Shown here piece after piece: positions 1-8,414 of a stretch of 26,501 nt of DNA (position 1 is its first letter; every line of letters begins with the position of its first letter). This DNA comes from JAENVT01 sp031412355 (GTDB lineage: Bacteria > Actinomycetota > Acidimicrobiia > Acidimicrobiales > Ilumatobacteraceae). Position numbers and translations under genes: made by a program. Under the pieces are notes generated by a model. That model saw nothing but the letters and a program-made list of their open reading frames with translations. It was not told where the DNA came from and did not search any database. The stretch covers positions 1 to 26,501 of the forward strand of contig JANOCR010000124.1 of NCBI GenBank assembly GCA_031412355.1. Direction: 5' to 3'.

Positions 1-3000
1 CGCGCGCGTGTCTGCCACGCCGTTGGGATCGGTCGCCTTCACGCGGAACAGCACGACACCGGGTGAACCACCGAGCATCCCGACAGACGCCGAACTCTCC
101 CGGATGAAGGGCTTGCTGACATCGCCGGCTGTGGTCGACTCCGCGTAATAGACGGTGTACGAGGCTTCCTCGATCAGCATCTGTGTACCGGTGTTCGCGA
201 GCGGAGCCGGGTCGAGATCACTGAACTGTCCAGGAAATACAACGAGCCTCTGTTTGGAGGCGTTTCCACTCACCGTCTGGAAGGCGGTCGGGAAAACGGC
301 CGTCGCCGGCTGTTGAGTCCGCTCGGTACTGCTGCGATCGGACGTAGCTCGCGCCATCTGCGGGAGCACGCCCGACACGAGATCGGTCTGCATCGTCTCG
401 AGGATGGCTCCTCGAGCGGTATAGCCCTGGACTGTCGAGGTGACGTCAAAGCTCGTCCTCGGTTGAATCGGATATCCGTTGACTACGAGCGTTTCACCGC
501 TGACGGTGTAGGCGGTACGCCCCTCGGTGACGCGCGGTGTGAGGTTGAACGACGTGTTGGCAACCGATGCCGACGCTGGCCTTGCGCTCGAGCCGGCAAC
601 CGGAGTCAACCCCGTCGACGCGGCAGGCGCTGCTGCCGCCGCCGCAACGAGACTCTGCGAAGCTGGAGCCGTACCGGTCGATGCGAGATGGAACATGGGG
701 ATGCCGTAGAACACGACCTGCTGCAACGACTTCTCGTCGTACGAGGCGTAGACGCCCTGGGTCGCGAAGTACTCCTGTTTGGCCTTCAGCAAGGCATCGC
801 CGGCGTTCGTTGTGGTTGGGTCGACGAGGTACTTGGCGTACAACGCCATCAGCCGCTCGGTGAGGCCGACATCGCCTACCGAGCCGTAGCCGAATCCTGT
901 GCTGGCCACCCACACTGCCGACTTGCGCGACGCGAACGCCTGCGCCCAGTCCTGGGGAGTGCCCGTTGGTGACCCACTGAGCAACGGGTACGTCGCGTTG
1001 TCGGTCGCGTAGGAGTCGGGCACGCTCATTCCGCCATGACAACCGGCGCTGAACAGGACCGAACCGGCGAGAATCCCACCTGGTAGGTCGAGCGACGAGC
1101 CGCCCGGAACGAGGTCGAGCAGATCGGGTGTCTGCGTGATGTCGCCTTTCGACGACAGCAGCTGGTACTGCGAGAAGTGAGCGTTCAAGGAAGCCATGCC
1201 AGGATTCGCGGCGAGCGCCGACTGGACATCTGCCGCATCCCACGCCGTCGTGCCGGGGGTTCCAGGCGCATCGTTGAGCACCGCCGTGGCTATGCCAGCG
1301 TCTGCGAGTGTGGTCCGCACGCTCTCGGAACCGTCTGCGAGGAAGTCATAGCCGGTCACCAGTGCGCTCGACGGTGACAGCGTGCCCGCGTTGGTCAAGA
1401 ACTCGTTGATCTGACCTTGTATGTCGGCATCACTTTCGACGAGACGACCGATGGCCAGGTCTGGCACGTAGAAGCTCCGGTCGAGCCAGGCGATCGGATC
1501 AAGCGAGACGTACGGATCATCAGAGAGGAAGTAACGACTGCGGTGCGACGCCGAGACGGGGTTGTCGGTCCCGACGGCGTCACTGTGGTCGATCTCGTTC
1601 GACAACGTCGTGGTGTCGGGCAAACGGTAGAACGGAAGCTTGTCGTCGCCGCCGACAAGGACGATCGACGACAGGCTGCTGAGCGCGCCCGATTTCTGCG
1701 CTTTGATCGCGTTGGCGATTGCCTGGACCGTTGCATTGGCGGCAACCGGCGCGCAGTCGAATTGCGAACCTGTCTGTGGTACCGCCCAATTGTCGGACGG
1801 GCCCGGGGTCACCGGGAGGAGCCACGACCCCGAGGCCTTCGCCAGGCTGAACAACGTCGGCGATGCAACATCGCCAGTGGCCCCGAGCAATGAGGGGCTG
1901 GTAGTGAGGGTGTTGTAGACGATGAGGCCACTGGGCGCGAGGACTCCGCTGACCGGTACGGTGGCACCGATCGTGCCGGAGAACGTTTTGGCCGGGCACG
2001 CCGCGATTCCCGACGGTGTCGCCAACACGCGAAGCGCGTAATCGCCCGACGACGTTCCGTAGGCGCTGACCTGGATTCGGTACGAAGTACTTGCGGTGCT
2101 TGATGCTTCGACGATCGATTGCATCTCATCGACCGCGCCGCGATTTGCAGACACGGCCCGTAGAAGCGGGTTGGTGGTGTCGGTCGGAACCGTGGGAACG
2201 TCCTGCAACGTCTCGGGCGCAAGAATGTCGACGCTGTTGGCCCCCGGATCGCTGACCGGTTGGTTGCTGGATGCCAGCACCGGAGAAGACCGCAGTGCCG
2301 GTGACGACTTCAGGGCGGGAGCCGCGCTGGGAGCGTAGAGCGCAAGGTCGCCATCGAGGCCCGGGGTGATCGCGCTCAACCGGACTGACAACCACGAACC
2401 GACCTGTGTGCTCGGCAGTGTGACGTCGTACGCGTCTGCGCCACCTTGTGGCATGGTGCCGAAGTAGAACGTGTCGGGGACGACCGCCGGCACGGTGCCG
2501 GCCGGCCACGGGTCGGTGACGGCGGGACCTGCGGTTGACGCCGTCAGAGTCGTCGCCCCGGACGTGAACGACAATGCGATCGGGCTGGTCGTGCCGCTCT
2601 GCTGCCCGGGTGGTCCGGTGATGAGGCCCTTCGGTGCCGCGTACAGGTTCAGTTGAACAAGTCCGAGGGTCGAGCCTGATGCCTGGAACGTGACCACCTG
2701 TGGTGTCCCGCCAATGGCCGTCGGCGACACCGCGGTGCACGTGCCGGCGACACAGGCGGTGGCACCTGCTGCCACGTCGTACACGAAACCTGTAGGAAGT
2801 GTGATGGCGACGGTTGCGGTGGCGGTCGCCGCGCCGAGGCCGTACTGCGCAGTGATCGGCAGGCGCTCGCCCAGTGCGTACTGCGCGAGGTTCAGTTTCC
2901 CGATCGGCATGTCTTCCCAAGGAAAGTCGAGCGGGGTGATGATTGCAGCGAGGCAATCGCCCAGTGTCACCGACGTCGCGCACAACGGCTCGTGGTCGGC

Positions 3001-4374
3001 AACACCGTCGCCGTCATAATCGCCATTGAGCAGATACGCGAGCGGCGCCTTCGGTTCGGCATGGGCGGCGAGTCGTGGCGCGAGCAGGCTCATCTGAATG
3101 TCCCAGACGGGGACGATGCTCGACGGCACGCCATACAACGCGAGTTCGAACAGCGTCGCATCGGGATACACGTTGCCGGTGGCAGGGTTGCGAACGAGGC
3201 ATTGTCCACCGGTGTACGGCGACGACAGCGCACACCAATCGATTGACTGCGTCGCCGACGCGGAAAGGTCGTCGAGCGTCGCGTTGACGATGAGCAGCGA
3301 CAGCACGCTGAGCCGGCCGATCATCACGCCAGTCGAGTCCAACTGGAACAATGTTGCATTTGCAATGAGGCTGGTTCCACCGGGGTAGTCGATCGTGGCG
3401 TCGCCGTTGGTGTCGACGGCGGCCTGGATGAGAGTGGCGACCATGTCGAACGTCACGCTGTTCAGCGGCCACCCCTCGTAGGCAGTGCCGGCGAGCACAC
3501 GTGACCAAGTGACGGCGTCGCCACTGGCATCCTGCACGTCGATGACGAGCGCGGACAGTGGAGTGTCGAACGGCGACGAAGCCACCGCGCTGGATCGCAG
3601 AACAGGCGACGACCGCAGGACCGGCGACGACCGCAGCACGGGCGACGACCTCAATGCAGGACTCGATCTCAATGCCGGGCTCGAACGCAACGGTGGGCTC
3701 GACCTCAACGCTGGGCTCGACCTCAATGCCGGGCTCGACCTCAGAGCTGGGCTCGACCTCAGAGCTGGGCTCGACTTGAGGACGGGGCTGCCGGCCAGTT
3801 GTTGATAGAGCTGGGTCAGCACGGCGGGGTCCGTGACGTTGAGCGTGCTGATCGGGATGTCGGCCAAGGCGACTCCGCGAGCGCCGTTGACCGACGTCTT
3901 TGCCTTCGTCACCGAGACGTTCGCGACGCCGTCCTGGCAGAACCACACGAAGCTGATATCGAGGAGCTTGCCGCCCTTTGCGGGCGCGGAAAGCGCCGTG
4001 TCTCCGGAGATGTTTGCGTACTTGTACACGTTCGCCGACGAGCCGCCGAAGACGATCACGGTGTCGAGGGGGAACGTCGATGTCCAGCTGAAGGATTTGT
4101 TGTTGTTGGGTGCGATGGTGACTGTTCCGCCGGCGGCACCGGGCAACGGGTACGTACCTGCGATCGGACCGGGTGTCACCTTGTACGCGTACGGCAATGC
4201 CGGCGAAAGGTCTGAGCAACTGATGTTGCTGTTGACGACGCTGGGAGCAACGGACGCGGCACTGGTGGTCGTCGGCATCGTGCCACCTGCAATGACAACT
4301 GGCGTGACAAGCAGTCCGATGACTGCGAGCAGTTGGGCGCGCCGACCCAAACGCAGTGGGTTCATACTCAGCAT
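1..4374 (-). CDS. Secreted gingipain-like (peptidase C25-type) protein with LRSSPA repeats, 3' end outside window
   Basis: Reading triplets on the minus strand from ATG 4374, I find no stop in all 1458 codons down to base 1, so the gene continues beyond the left edge. An in-frame ATG at 4365 is the alternative start; a GAGGAA sits just upstream. Residues 1-40 are a signal peptide (RR, then a hydrophobic stretch). Hexapeptide LRSSPA/V repeats fill about 198-262 and recur at about 687-705. Aspartate-rich, calcium-loop-like segments lie near 320 (DTNGDATIDY) and 453 (DYDGDGVADHE). About 630-790 resembles a pre-peptidase C-terminal (PPC) domain with the second array inserted in a loop. The C25-like core spans about 900-1231: LVGGDDKLPF (906), IGRL (975), LNAHFSQ with His1066, SAGCHGG with Cys1112, and VVFYGIPMFHL (1220). 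His and Cys are the likely catalytic pair. It is probably an exported or surface protease; the substrate is unknown. It is divergent from the cyclase gene. Confidence 0.85.
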   Translation of the reverse strand, partial: MLSMNPLRLGRRAQLLAVIGLLVTPVVIAGGTMPTTTSAASVAPSVVNSNISCSDLSPALPYAYKVTPGPIAGTYPLPGAAGGTVTIAPNNNKSFSWTSTFPLDTVIVFGGSSANVYKYANISGDTALSAPAKGGKLLDISFVWFCQDGVANVSVTKAKTSVNGARGVALADIPISTLNVTDPAVLTQLYQQLAGSPVLKSSPALRSSPALRSSPALRSSPALRSSPPLRSSPALRSSPALRSSPVLRSSPVLRSSPVLRSSAVASSPFDTPLSALVIDVQDASGDAVTWSRVLAGTAYEGWPLNSVTFDMVATLIQAAVDTNGDATIDYPGGTSLIANATLFQLDSTGVMIGRLSVLSLLIVNATLDDLSASATQSIDWCALSSPYTGGQCLVRNPATGNVYPDATLFELALYGVPSSIVPVWDIQMSLLAPRLAAHAEPKAPLAYLLNGDYDGDGVADHEPLCATSVTLGDCLAAIITPLDFPWEDMPIGKLNLAQYALGERLPITAQYGLGAATATATVAITLPTGFVYDVAAGATACVAGTCTAVSPTAIGGTPQVVTFQASGSTLGLVQLNLYAAPKGLITGPPGQQSGTTSPIALSFTSGATTLTASTAGPAVTDPWPAGTVPAVVPDTFYFGTMPQGGADAYDVTLPSTQVGSWLSVRLSAITPGLDGDLALYAPSAAPALKSSPALRSSPVLASSNQPVSDPGANSVDILAPETLQDVPTVPTDTTNPLLRAVSANRGAVDEMQSIVEASSTASTSYRIQVSAYGTSSGDYALRVLATPSGIAACPAKTFSGTIGATVPVSGVLAPSGLIVYNTLTTSPSLLGATGDVASPTLFSLAKASGSWLLPVTPGPSDNWAVPQTGSQFDCAPVAANATVQAIANAIKAQKSGALSSLSSIVLVGGDDKLPFYRLPDTTTLSNEIDHSDAVGTDNPVSASHRSRYFLSDDPYVSLDPIAWLDRSFYVPDLAIGRLVESDADIQGQINEFLTNAGTLSPSSALVTGYDFLADGSESVRTTLADAGIATAVLNDAPGTPGTTAWDAADVQSALAANPGMASLNAHFSQYQLLSSKGDITQTPDLLDLVPGGSSLDLPGGILAGSVLFSAGCHGGMSVPDSYATDNATYPLLSGSPTGTPQDWAQAFASRKSAVWVASTGFGYGSVGDVGLTERLMALYAKYLVDPTTTNAGDALLKAKQEYFATQGVYASYDEKSLQQVVFYGIPMFHLASTGTAPASQSLVAAAAAAPAASTGLTPVAGSSARPASASVANTSFNLTPRVTEGRTAYTVSGETLVVNGYPIQPRTSFDVTSTVQGYTARGAILETMQTDLVSGVLPQMARATSDRSSTERTQQPATAVFPTAFQTVSGNASKQRLVVFPGQFSDLDPAPLANTGTQMLIEEASYTVYYAESTTAGDVSKPFIRESSASVGMLGGSPGVVLFRVKATDPNGVADTRA
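2281..2336 (-). repeat. Second, degenerate LRSSPA array in the same protein
   Basis: Residues about 687-705 of the same protein read A-L-K-S-S-P-A-L-R-S-S-P-V-L-A-S-S. This is about three copies of the hexapeptide seen 1.3 kb upstream in the gene, and it falls inside a predicted PPC beta-sandwich. The DNA is diverged from the main array, so it is probably an older copy. Confidence 0.75.
3598..3783 (-). repeat. 18-bp tandem repeat encoding LRSSPA/LRSSPV hexapeptides
   Basis: About ten to eleven direct 18-bp units lie inside the C25-like gene. Each codes for Leu-Arg-Ser-Ser-Pro-(Ala/Val/Pro), and the first unit has Lys in place of Arg. Two DNA subfamilies are visible: a Val type built on cgacgaccgcag at 3601-3655, and an Ala type built on ggctcgacctcaa from 3660 onward. 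Two neighbouring units near 3740-3780 are identical at the base level, which suggests recent copying by slippage. The array keeps the reading frame, so copy-number change would alter linker length without breaking the protein. Confidence 0.9.
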
Positions 4375-4478
4375 CGTTCCTCGAATCCGTTCCCCGCGTT
4401 CGCCGACCGACGACACCGCGAACACCAAGCTTTCACGGTGGTCCATGCCCTGGTCAACGCGAAAGCGCAATCAGCGGC

Positions 4479-4490
4479 AATAATCTCGGT
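4479..4490 (+). promoter_or_regulatory. Candidate leaderless -10 element for the cyclase gene
   Basis: AATAAT (4479-4484) is followed by six bases and then ATG 4491. No Shine-Dalgarno precedes this ATG. A -10 in this position would put the transcript start on the A of the start codon. No good -35 is visible. Confidence 0.4.
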
Positions 4491-7400
4491 ATGTCGCCAT
4501 CGATAGCGCCCTTCGTGCCGAGACTGCTACGCAGCGTGCCAGATCAGAGTGCGTGGCAAGCGACAGGCACTGTGGTGTTCGCCGACATCTCCGGTTTCAC
4601 GCGCCTCTCCGAGCAGCTCGCGGAACTCGGGAGGGCGGGAGCCGAGGAGCTCACTCGCATCCTCAACGGCACGTTCGACGCGCTGCTGGGCGTCGCTCAC
4701 TCCGAGGGGGGCGATCTCGTCAAGTTCGGCGGCGATGCGCTGTTCCTGTTCTTCGAAGGCGACCTTCATGCCGAGCGAGCGTGTCGCGCCGCGCATCGCA
4801 TGCGGGGTTCATTGAAGGCCCGGGGTGCGGTCGTGACGGACCGTGGCCGAGTCGTGCTACGGATCTCGATGGGGGTCCACAGTGGTGCATTTCTGTTCGT
4901 GCTCGCCGGGCGCGGACAACGCGAGTTGTTCGTGGCGGGCGAGCACGCAACCAAGGTGGCCGCGATGGAATCAGCTGCGAACGCGGGTGAGATCATGATG
5001 AGCCAGGCCACTGCGTTGTTGGTTCCTCCCACATGGCTCGGCAGTTCTTCGGGTGCAGGCCACCTCCTGCGTCGCGTCAGTGGAGAGCCGGCCGTCTTTA
5101 CCACTGCGGATGGCCTTGACATCGCGGACGAGCCACTGACGGAATTTGTTCCGCGTGCGGTTCGACGGAGGTTGCTCGGCAACGACCACGGAGCAGAGCA
5201 CCGACATGTGACCATCGGGTTCGTTCACGCTGGCGGCGTCGACGACCTCCTGCGTGCTTCTGGACCTGACATGGTCGCTGACCGCCTCAACGGTCTGGTA
5301 GCCGTCGCCCTCGATCTCGCCGACCGCCACGAGGTGTGCCTGCTCGCATCCGACGCCACCGGCGACGGTGTCAAGATCATTCTCACCGCCGGTGCGCCCG
5401 ACGCCGTCGAAGACGGCGAGGGACGCATGCTCGCCGTGGGACGAGCGCTTCTCGACACCGACCTGGGGCTGCCTGTGCGTATCGGGGTCAACACGGGTCA
5501 TGTCTTCGCCGGCGAGGTCGGTGCACCTTGGCGTCGGGTTTACACGGTGATGGGCGACGCGGTAAACCTCGCGGCCCGCCTCATGGCGAAGGCGGAGCCC
5601 GGACAACTCGTCGCCAGCCGAACGACGATCGAGCGATCATCGACACCCTTCGAGACAACTCCGCTCGAACCGTTCTTGGTGAAGGGAAAGCGTCACCCGC
5701 AGCTCGCAGAAGCCGTCGGTCGTCGAATGGTCGGGCGCGGGCGGTCGCACATCACAGACACCGCTTTCGTAGGTCGCGCCGAGGAGCTTGCCTCGCTTCG
5801 TGGTCACCTCTCGCGTGCGCTCGCGGGAGATGGTTCGTGCGTCGCAATCGAAGGCGAGCCGGGCATCGGCAAATCGCGTCTCGTGCACGAGATTCTGCGC
5901 TCGGGAGGCGCAACGCGAGTTGTCCGGGTCGCCTGCGAGCCATTCGCTGTCGACCGTCCATACTTTGTCGCCCGGTTGGCCCTACGCACCGCACTTGGGA
6001 TAGGACTCGATGTAAGCGCTTCCGAGGCGGGGGCGCTGCTTTCGAACTGGCTCGAGAAGCACGCACCCGACTGGGTGCCGTTCGCCCCGCTGCTCGCCGC
6101 AACGATTGACGCCGACGTGCCTGCATCCGAGGCCGTTGACGATCTCGGCGCCGCCTACCGCGTCGGTGTACTGCGCGACGCTGCATCAGCGGTTCTGCAC
6201 TGTGCGTTTTCTGATCCGTTGATGCTGGTCGTCGAAGACGCGATGTGGATGGACGAGGCGTCGGCACAACTGCTCGCACGCGCGTTGCAAGGCATCGATC
6301 AACGACCGTGGTTGGTGATCCTTACAACCAGAGATCGCGCAAAGGGCCTCGGTGCGCACTTGGGTTTCGATGTCAGCGCGATCGAGCTTGCCCCACTCGA
6401 CGGCGGTCTCGCCGAGCACCTCGCAGCCGCCCTGACGGACGACGCGGAAATCGGTCAGGGCGAGCTCCAAGAGCTGTGTGCAAGGGCAAACGGCAACCCC
6501 TTGTTCTTGCTCGAACTCGCTCGCGCTCGACGCGAACTCGGATCCATCGATGCGATCCCTGTCGAACTCGAGGATCTCCTGGCAGCGCGCATCGACCGAC
6601 TGGACCCCGCCGACCGCAGGCTGCTCCGTCACGCTGCGGTGCTCGGCGATCGCTTCTCGCCAGCGCTGTTTCATCGAACTCTCGCCGAGGTTGTGGGTGC
6701 AGCGCCGGACTGGAGCCGCCTGGTGGAATTCATCGTCGAAGACCAGGGCGACCTGCGTTTCGGTCACGACCTTGTTCGCCGCGTCGCGTATCAGGGCCTG
6801 CCCTTCGCTCACCGACGCGAACTGCATCTCCACGTGGGTCAAGCCCTTGTCCCCGACGGCGAGCCCGACGATGCATTGCTCGGCTTGCTGGCATTTCATT
6901 TCGACGGTTCGGGCGACAGTGAGATGGCGTGGCGCTACAACCTCCAGGCCGGCCAGCGGGCGTCAGAAAACTACGCCACGGTTGAGGCAACTTCGTTCTA
7001 CGGTCGGGCGATTGCCAACGCCCGCACGGGCAACGCTGGCGTGGGGCGCGACGAACTGGCCGCGACGTACGAGGCGATGGCCGACGTCGCTCTGTTGGCC
7101 GGTCGCTACGACGTTGCTCGCGAAGGACTGCGTCGGGCGCGCAAGTTGATCGGCGTCGAAGCGCAGGTATTGGCGAGGTTGTGCCGTAAGGAAGGAACGC
7201 TTCGCGAGAAACTTGGCAAACACTCTGCGGCCATCACCTGGTACCGGCGCGGGCTCGCGTCACTGGCACTCGTTCCGGACGACCCGGTAATCGCGATGGA
7301 GCGATCGCGGCTCAGTGTTGCGTGTGCGAGCACACAGATCTGGCGCCAGCGGTATCGGGCATCCGCCGACTGGTGCCGACGGGCATTGCCCGACGCGTTG

Positions 7401-8342
7401 GCCACCGACGATCGGGCCACAGAGGCGCACGCCTACTACCTTCTCGACTGGGCGCTGACGGAGCTGGGCGACGGTGAGTCTCTCGACTATCGCAATCTCG
7501 CTCAGCCGATATACGAGGAGCTTGGCGACTTCGCGGGGCTGGCGTCGGTGCTCAACAACCGTGGCGTCGACGCACTCGTCGCCGGCCGATGGGACGAGGC
7601 ATGCGCCTACTTCGAGGAGAGCCTCACCGCCCGCCGTCGCGCCGGCGACGTCGTCGGAATGGCACAGTGCGCGCACAATCTCTCGGAGGTCCGCACCGAG
7701 CAAGGCCGCTTCGAAGAGGCCGAAAGGCTGCTGCGAGAAGCGCGGCGGATCTGGCGCGCGAGCGGATTCGCGATGGGTGTCGCGGCCGCAACGAACACTT
7801 TGGGTCGCACGCTGGCGAGAACGGGTCGCACCGCCGAAGGCATCGAGTTCCTACGCGATGCTTGCGTCCGTTTCGAAGGACTTGCGCATGGACCGTTCCT
7901 GGCAGAGACCGAGACACGGCTTGCCGAGGCTCTGGTGTTCGGCGGACGACTCGCCGAGGCGACCGAGCGGCTGGAGAGCCTGGGTGATCGTGCCATTGAG
8001 GGAGGTCCGCCGGTTGCCGCGCTCGCGTGCCGCATGCGGGGAACGGTGGCGGCAATGTCGGGCGACACGATGTTGGCCAGAGCCCTGTTACACCAGGCAC
8101 GAGAGATCGCCGACAAAGGTGGAGTGGAGTGGGAGTCCGCCTTGTGCGCGTTGGAGCTGGCGAGGCTGTCGGACACCGAACCCGGCGAACGCGAGCACCT
8201 GAGCGCACAAGCCGAAGTCGTCCTCGACCGTATGGGAATTGACGGCGCGCTGGTCCTGCCGCCCGTTGGAGATTCCGACCGTCAAACGGCGGAACCGACT
8301 CTCATGGACTCGATCGACAGCGAGCCGCTGTGCGGTTGCTAG
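4491..8342 (+). CDS. Tandem class III adenylate/guanylate cyclase fused to AAA ATPase and TPR-like region
   Basis: The 1283-residue protein has the domain order of mammalian soluble adenylyl cyclase: cyclase domain C1 (about 25-200), C2 (about 240-405), AAA/STAND-type ATPase (about 420-800) and helical TPR-like repeats to the end. C1 holds both metal-binding aspartates, Asp32 (FADISGF) and Asp82, plus Lys78 (LVKFGGD), but lacks the Asn/Arg pair. C2 lacks the first Asp but has Thr352, Asn359 and Arg363 (YTVMGDAVNLAARLM). One working site at the C1-C2 interface is therefore expected; Lys and Thr favour ATP, hence cAMP. Walker A is GEPGIGKS (455-462) and Walker B is LVVED (579-583). Start 4491 is preferred because the frame upstream to 4356 runs into the divergent gene and its residues look non-coding. 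No membrane segment is seen, so it is cytoplasmic. The cNMP-binding protein at 14069-14548 is a candidate target. Confidence 0.9.
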   Translation: MSPSIAPFVPRLLRSVPDQSAWQATGTVVFADISGFTRLSEQLAELGRAGAEELTRILNGTFDALLGVAHSEGGDLVKFGGDALFLFFEGDLHAERACRAAHRMRGSLKARGAVVTDRGRVVLRISMGVHSGAFLFVLAGRGQRELFVAGEHATKVAAMESAANAGEIMMSQATALLVPPTWLGSSSGAGHLLRRVSGEPAVFTTADGLDIADEPLTEFVPRAVRRRLLGNDHGAEHRHVTIGFVHAGGVDDLLRASGPDMVADRLNGLVAVALDLADRHEVCLLASDATGDGVKIILTAGAPDAVEDGEGRMLAVGRALLDTDLGLPVRIGVNTGHVFAGEVGAPWRRVYTVMGDAVNLAARLMAKAEPGQLVASRTTIERSSTPFETTPLEPFLVKGKRHPQLAEAVGRRMVGRGRSHITDTAFVGRAEELASLRGHLSRALAGDGSCVAIEGEPGIGKSRLVHEILRSGGATRVVRVACEPFAVDRPYFVARLALRTALGIGLDVSASEAGALLSNWLEKHAPDWVPFAPLLAATIDADVPASEAVDDLGAAYRVGVLRDAASAVLHCAFSDPLMLVVEDAMWMDEASAQLLARALQGIDQRPWLVILTTRDRAKGLGAHLGFDVSAIELAPLDGGLAEHLAAALTDDAEIGQGELQELCARANGNPLFLLELARARRELGSIDAIPVELEDLLAARIDRLDPADRRLLRHAAVLGDRFSPALFHRTLAEVVGAAPDWSRLVEFIVEDQGDLRFGHDLVRRVAYQGLPFAHRRELHLHVGQALVPDGEPDDALLGLLAFHFDGSGDSEMAWRYNLQAGQRASENYATVEATSFYGRAIANARTGNAGVGRDELAATYEAMADVALLAGRYDVAREGLRRARKLIGVEAQVLARLCRKEGTLREKLGKHSAAITWYRRGLASLALVPDDPVIAMERSRLSVACASTQIWRQRYRASADWCRRALPDALATDDRATEAHAYYLLDWALTELGDGESLDYRNLAQPIYEELGDFAGLASVLNNRGVDALVAGRWDEACAYFEESLTARRRAGDVVGMAQCAHNLSEVRTEQGRFEEAERLLREARRIWRASGFAMGVAAATNTLGRTLARTGRTAEGIEFLRDACVRFEGLAHGPFLAETETRLAEALVFGGRLAEATERLESLGDRAIEGGPPVAALACRMRGTVAAMSGDTMLARALLHQAREIADKGGVEWESALCALELARLSDTEPGEREHLSAQAEVVLDRMGIDGALVLPPVGDSDRQTAEPTLMDSIDSEPLCGC

Positions 8343-8343
8343 G

Positions 8344-8375
8344 TTGACACGCTGCGATTGCCAGGGGGGTACGTT
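8344..8375 (+). promoter_or_regulatory. Candidate promoter of the phosphotransferase/methyltransferase pair
   Basis: An exact TTGACA (8344-8349) lies just after the cyclase stop codon, and TACGTT (8370-8375) follows after 20 bases. The spacer is longer than usual, which lowers confidence. The -10-like hexamer is seven bases before a GTG that opens a ten-codon reading frame (8383-8415). Confidence 0.4.
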
Positions 8376-8414
8376 CGCGACCGTGGAACGCAAGCGGTTC
8401 GGGTTGGAGCGGTA

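Noticed and set aside
313..972. 219-residue plus-strand frame
   Set aside because: Arg-rich, low-complexity antisense shadow of the C25-like gene.
3598..3783. Possible CRISPR-like direct repeats
   Set aside because: Units are contiguous 18-mers without spacers and keep a coding frame.
3014..4219. 401-residue minus-strand frame with a VEPSSEVEPGIE-like repeat
   Set aside because: It is the 18-bp repeat read in another frame; the true frame is open for all 1458 codons with a signal peptide and domains.
4420..4456. TTGACC on the minus strand as a -35 for the C25-like gene
   Set aside because: No TANNNT-like -10 lies at 16-19 bases from it.
4356..4490. Longer start of the cyclase protein (45 extra residues)
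   Set aside because: It overlaps the divergent gene's start, has no ribosome-binding site and does not look like protein; ATG 4491 has a suitable -10-like element.
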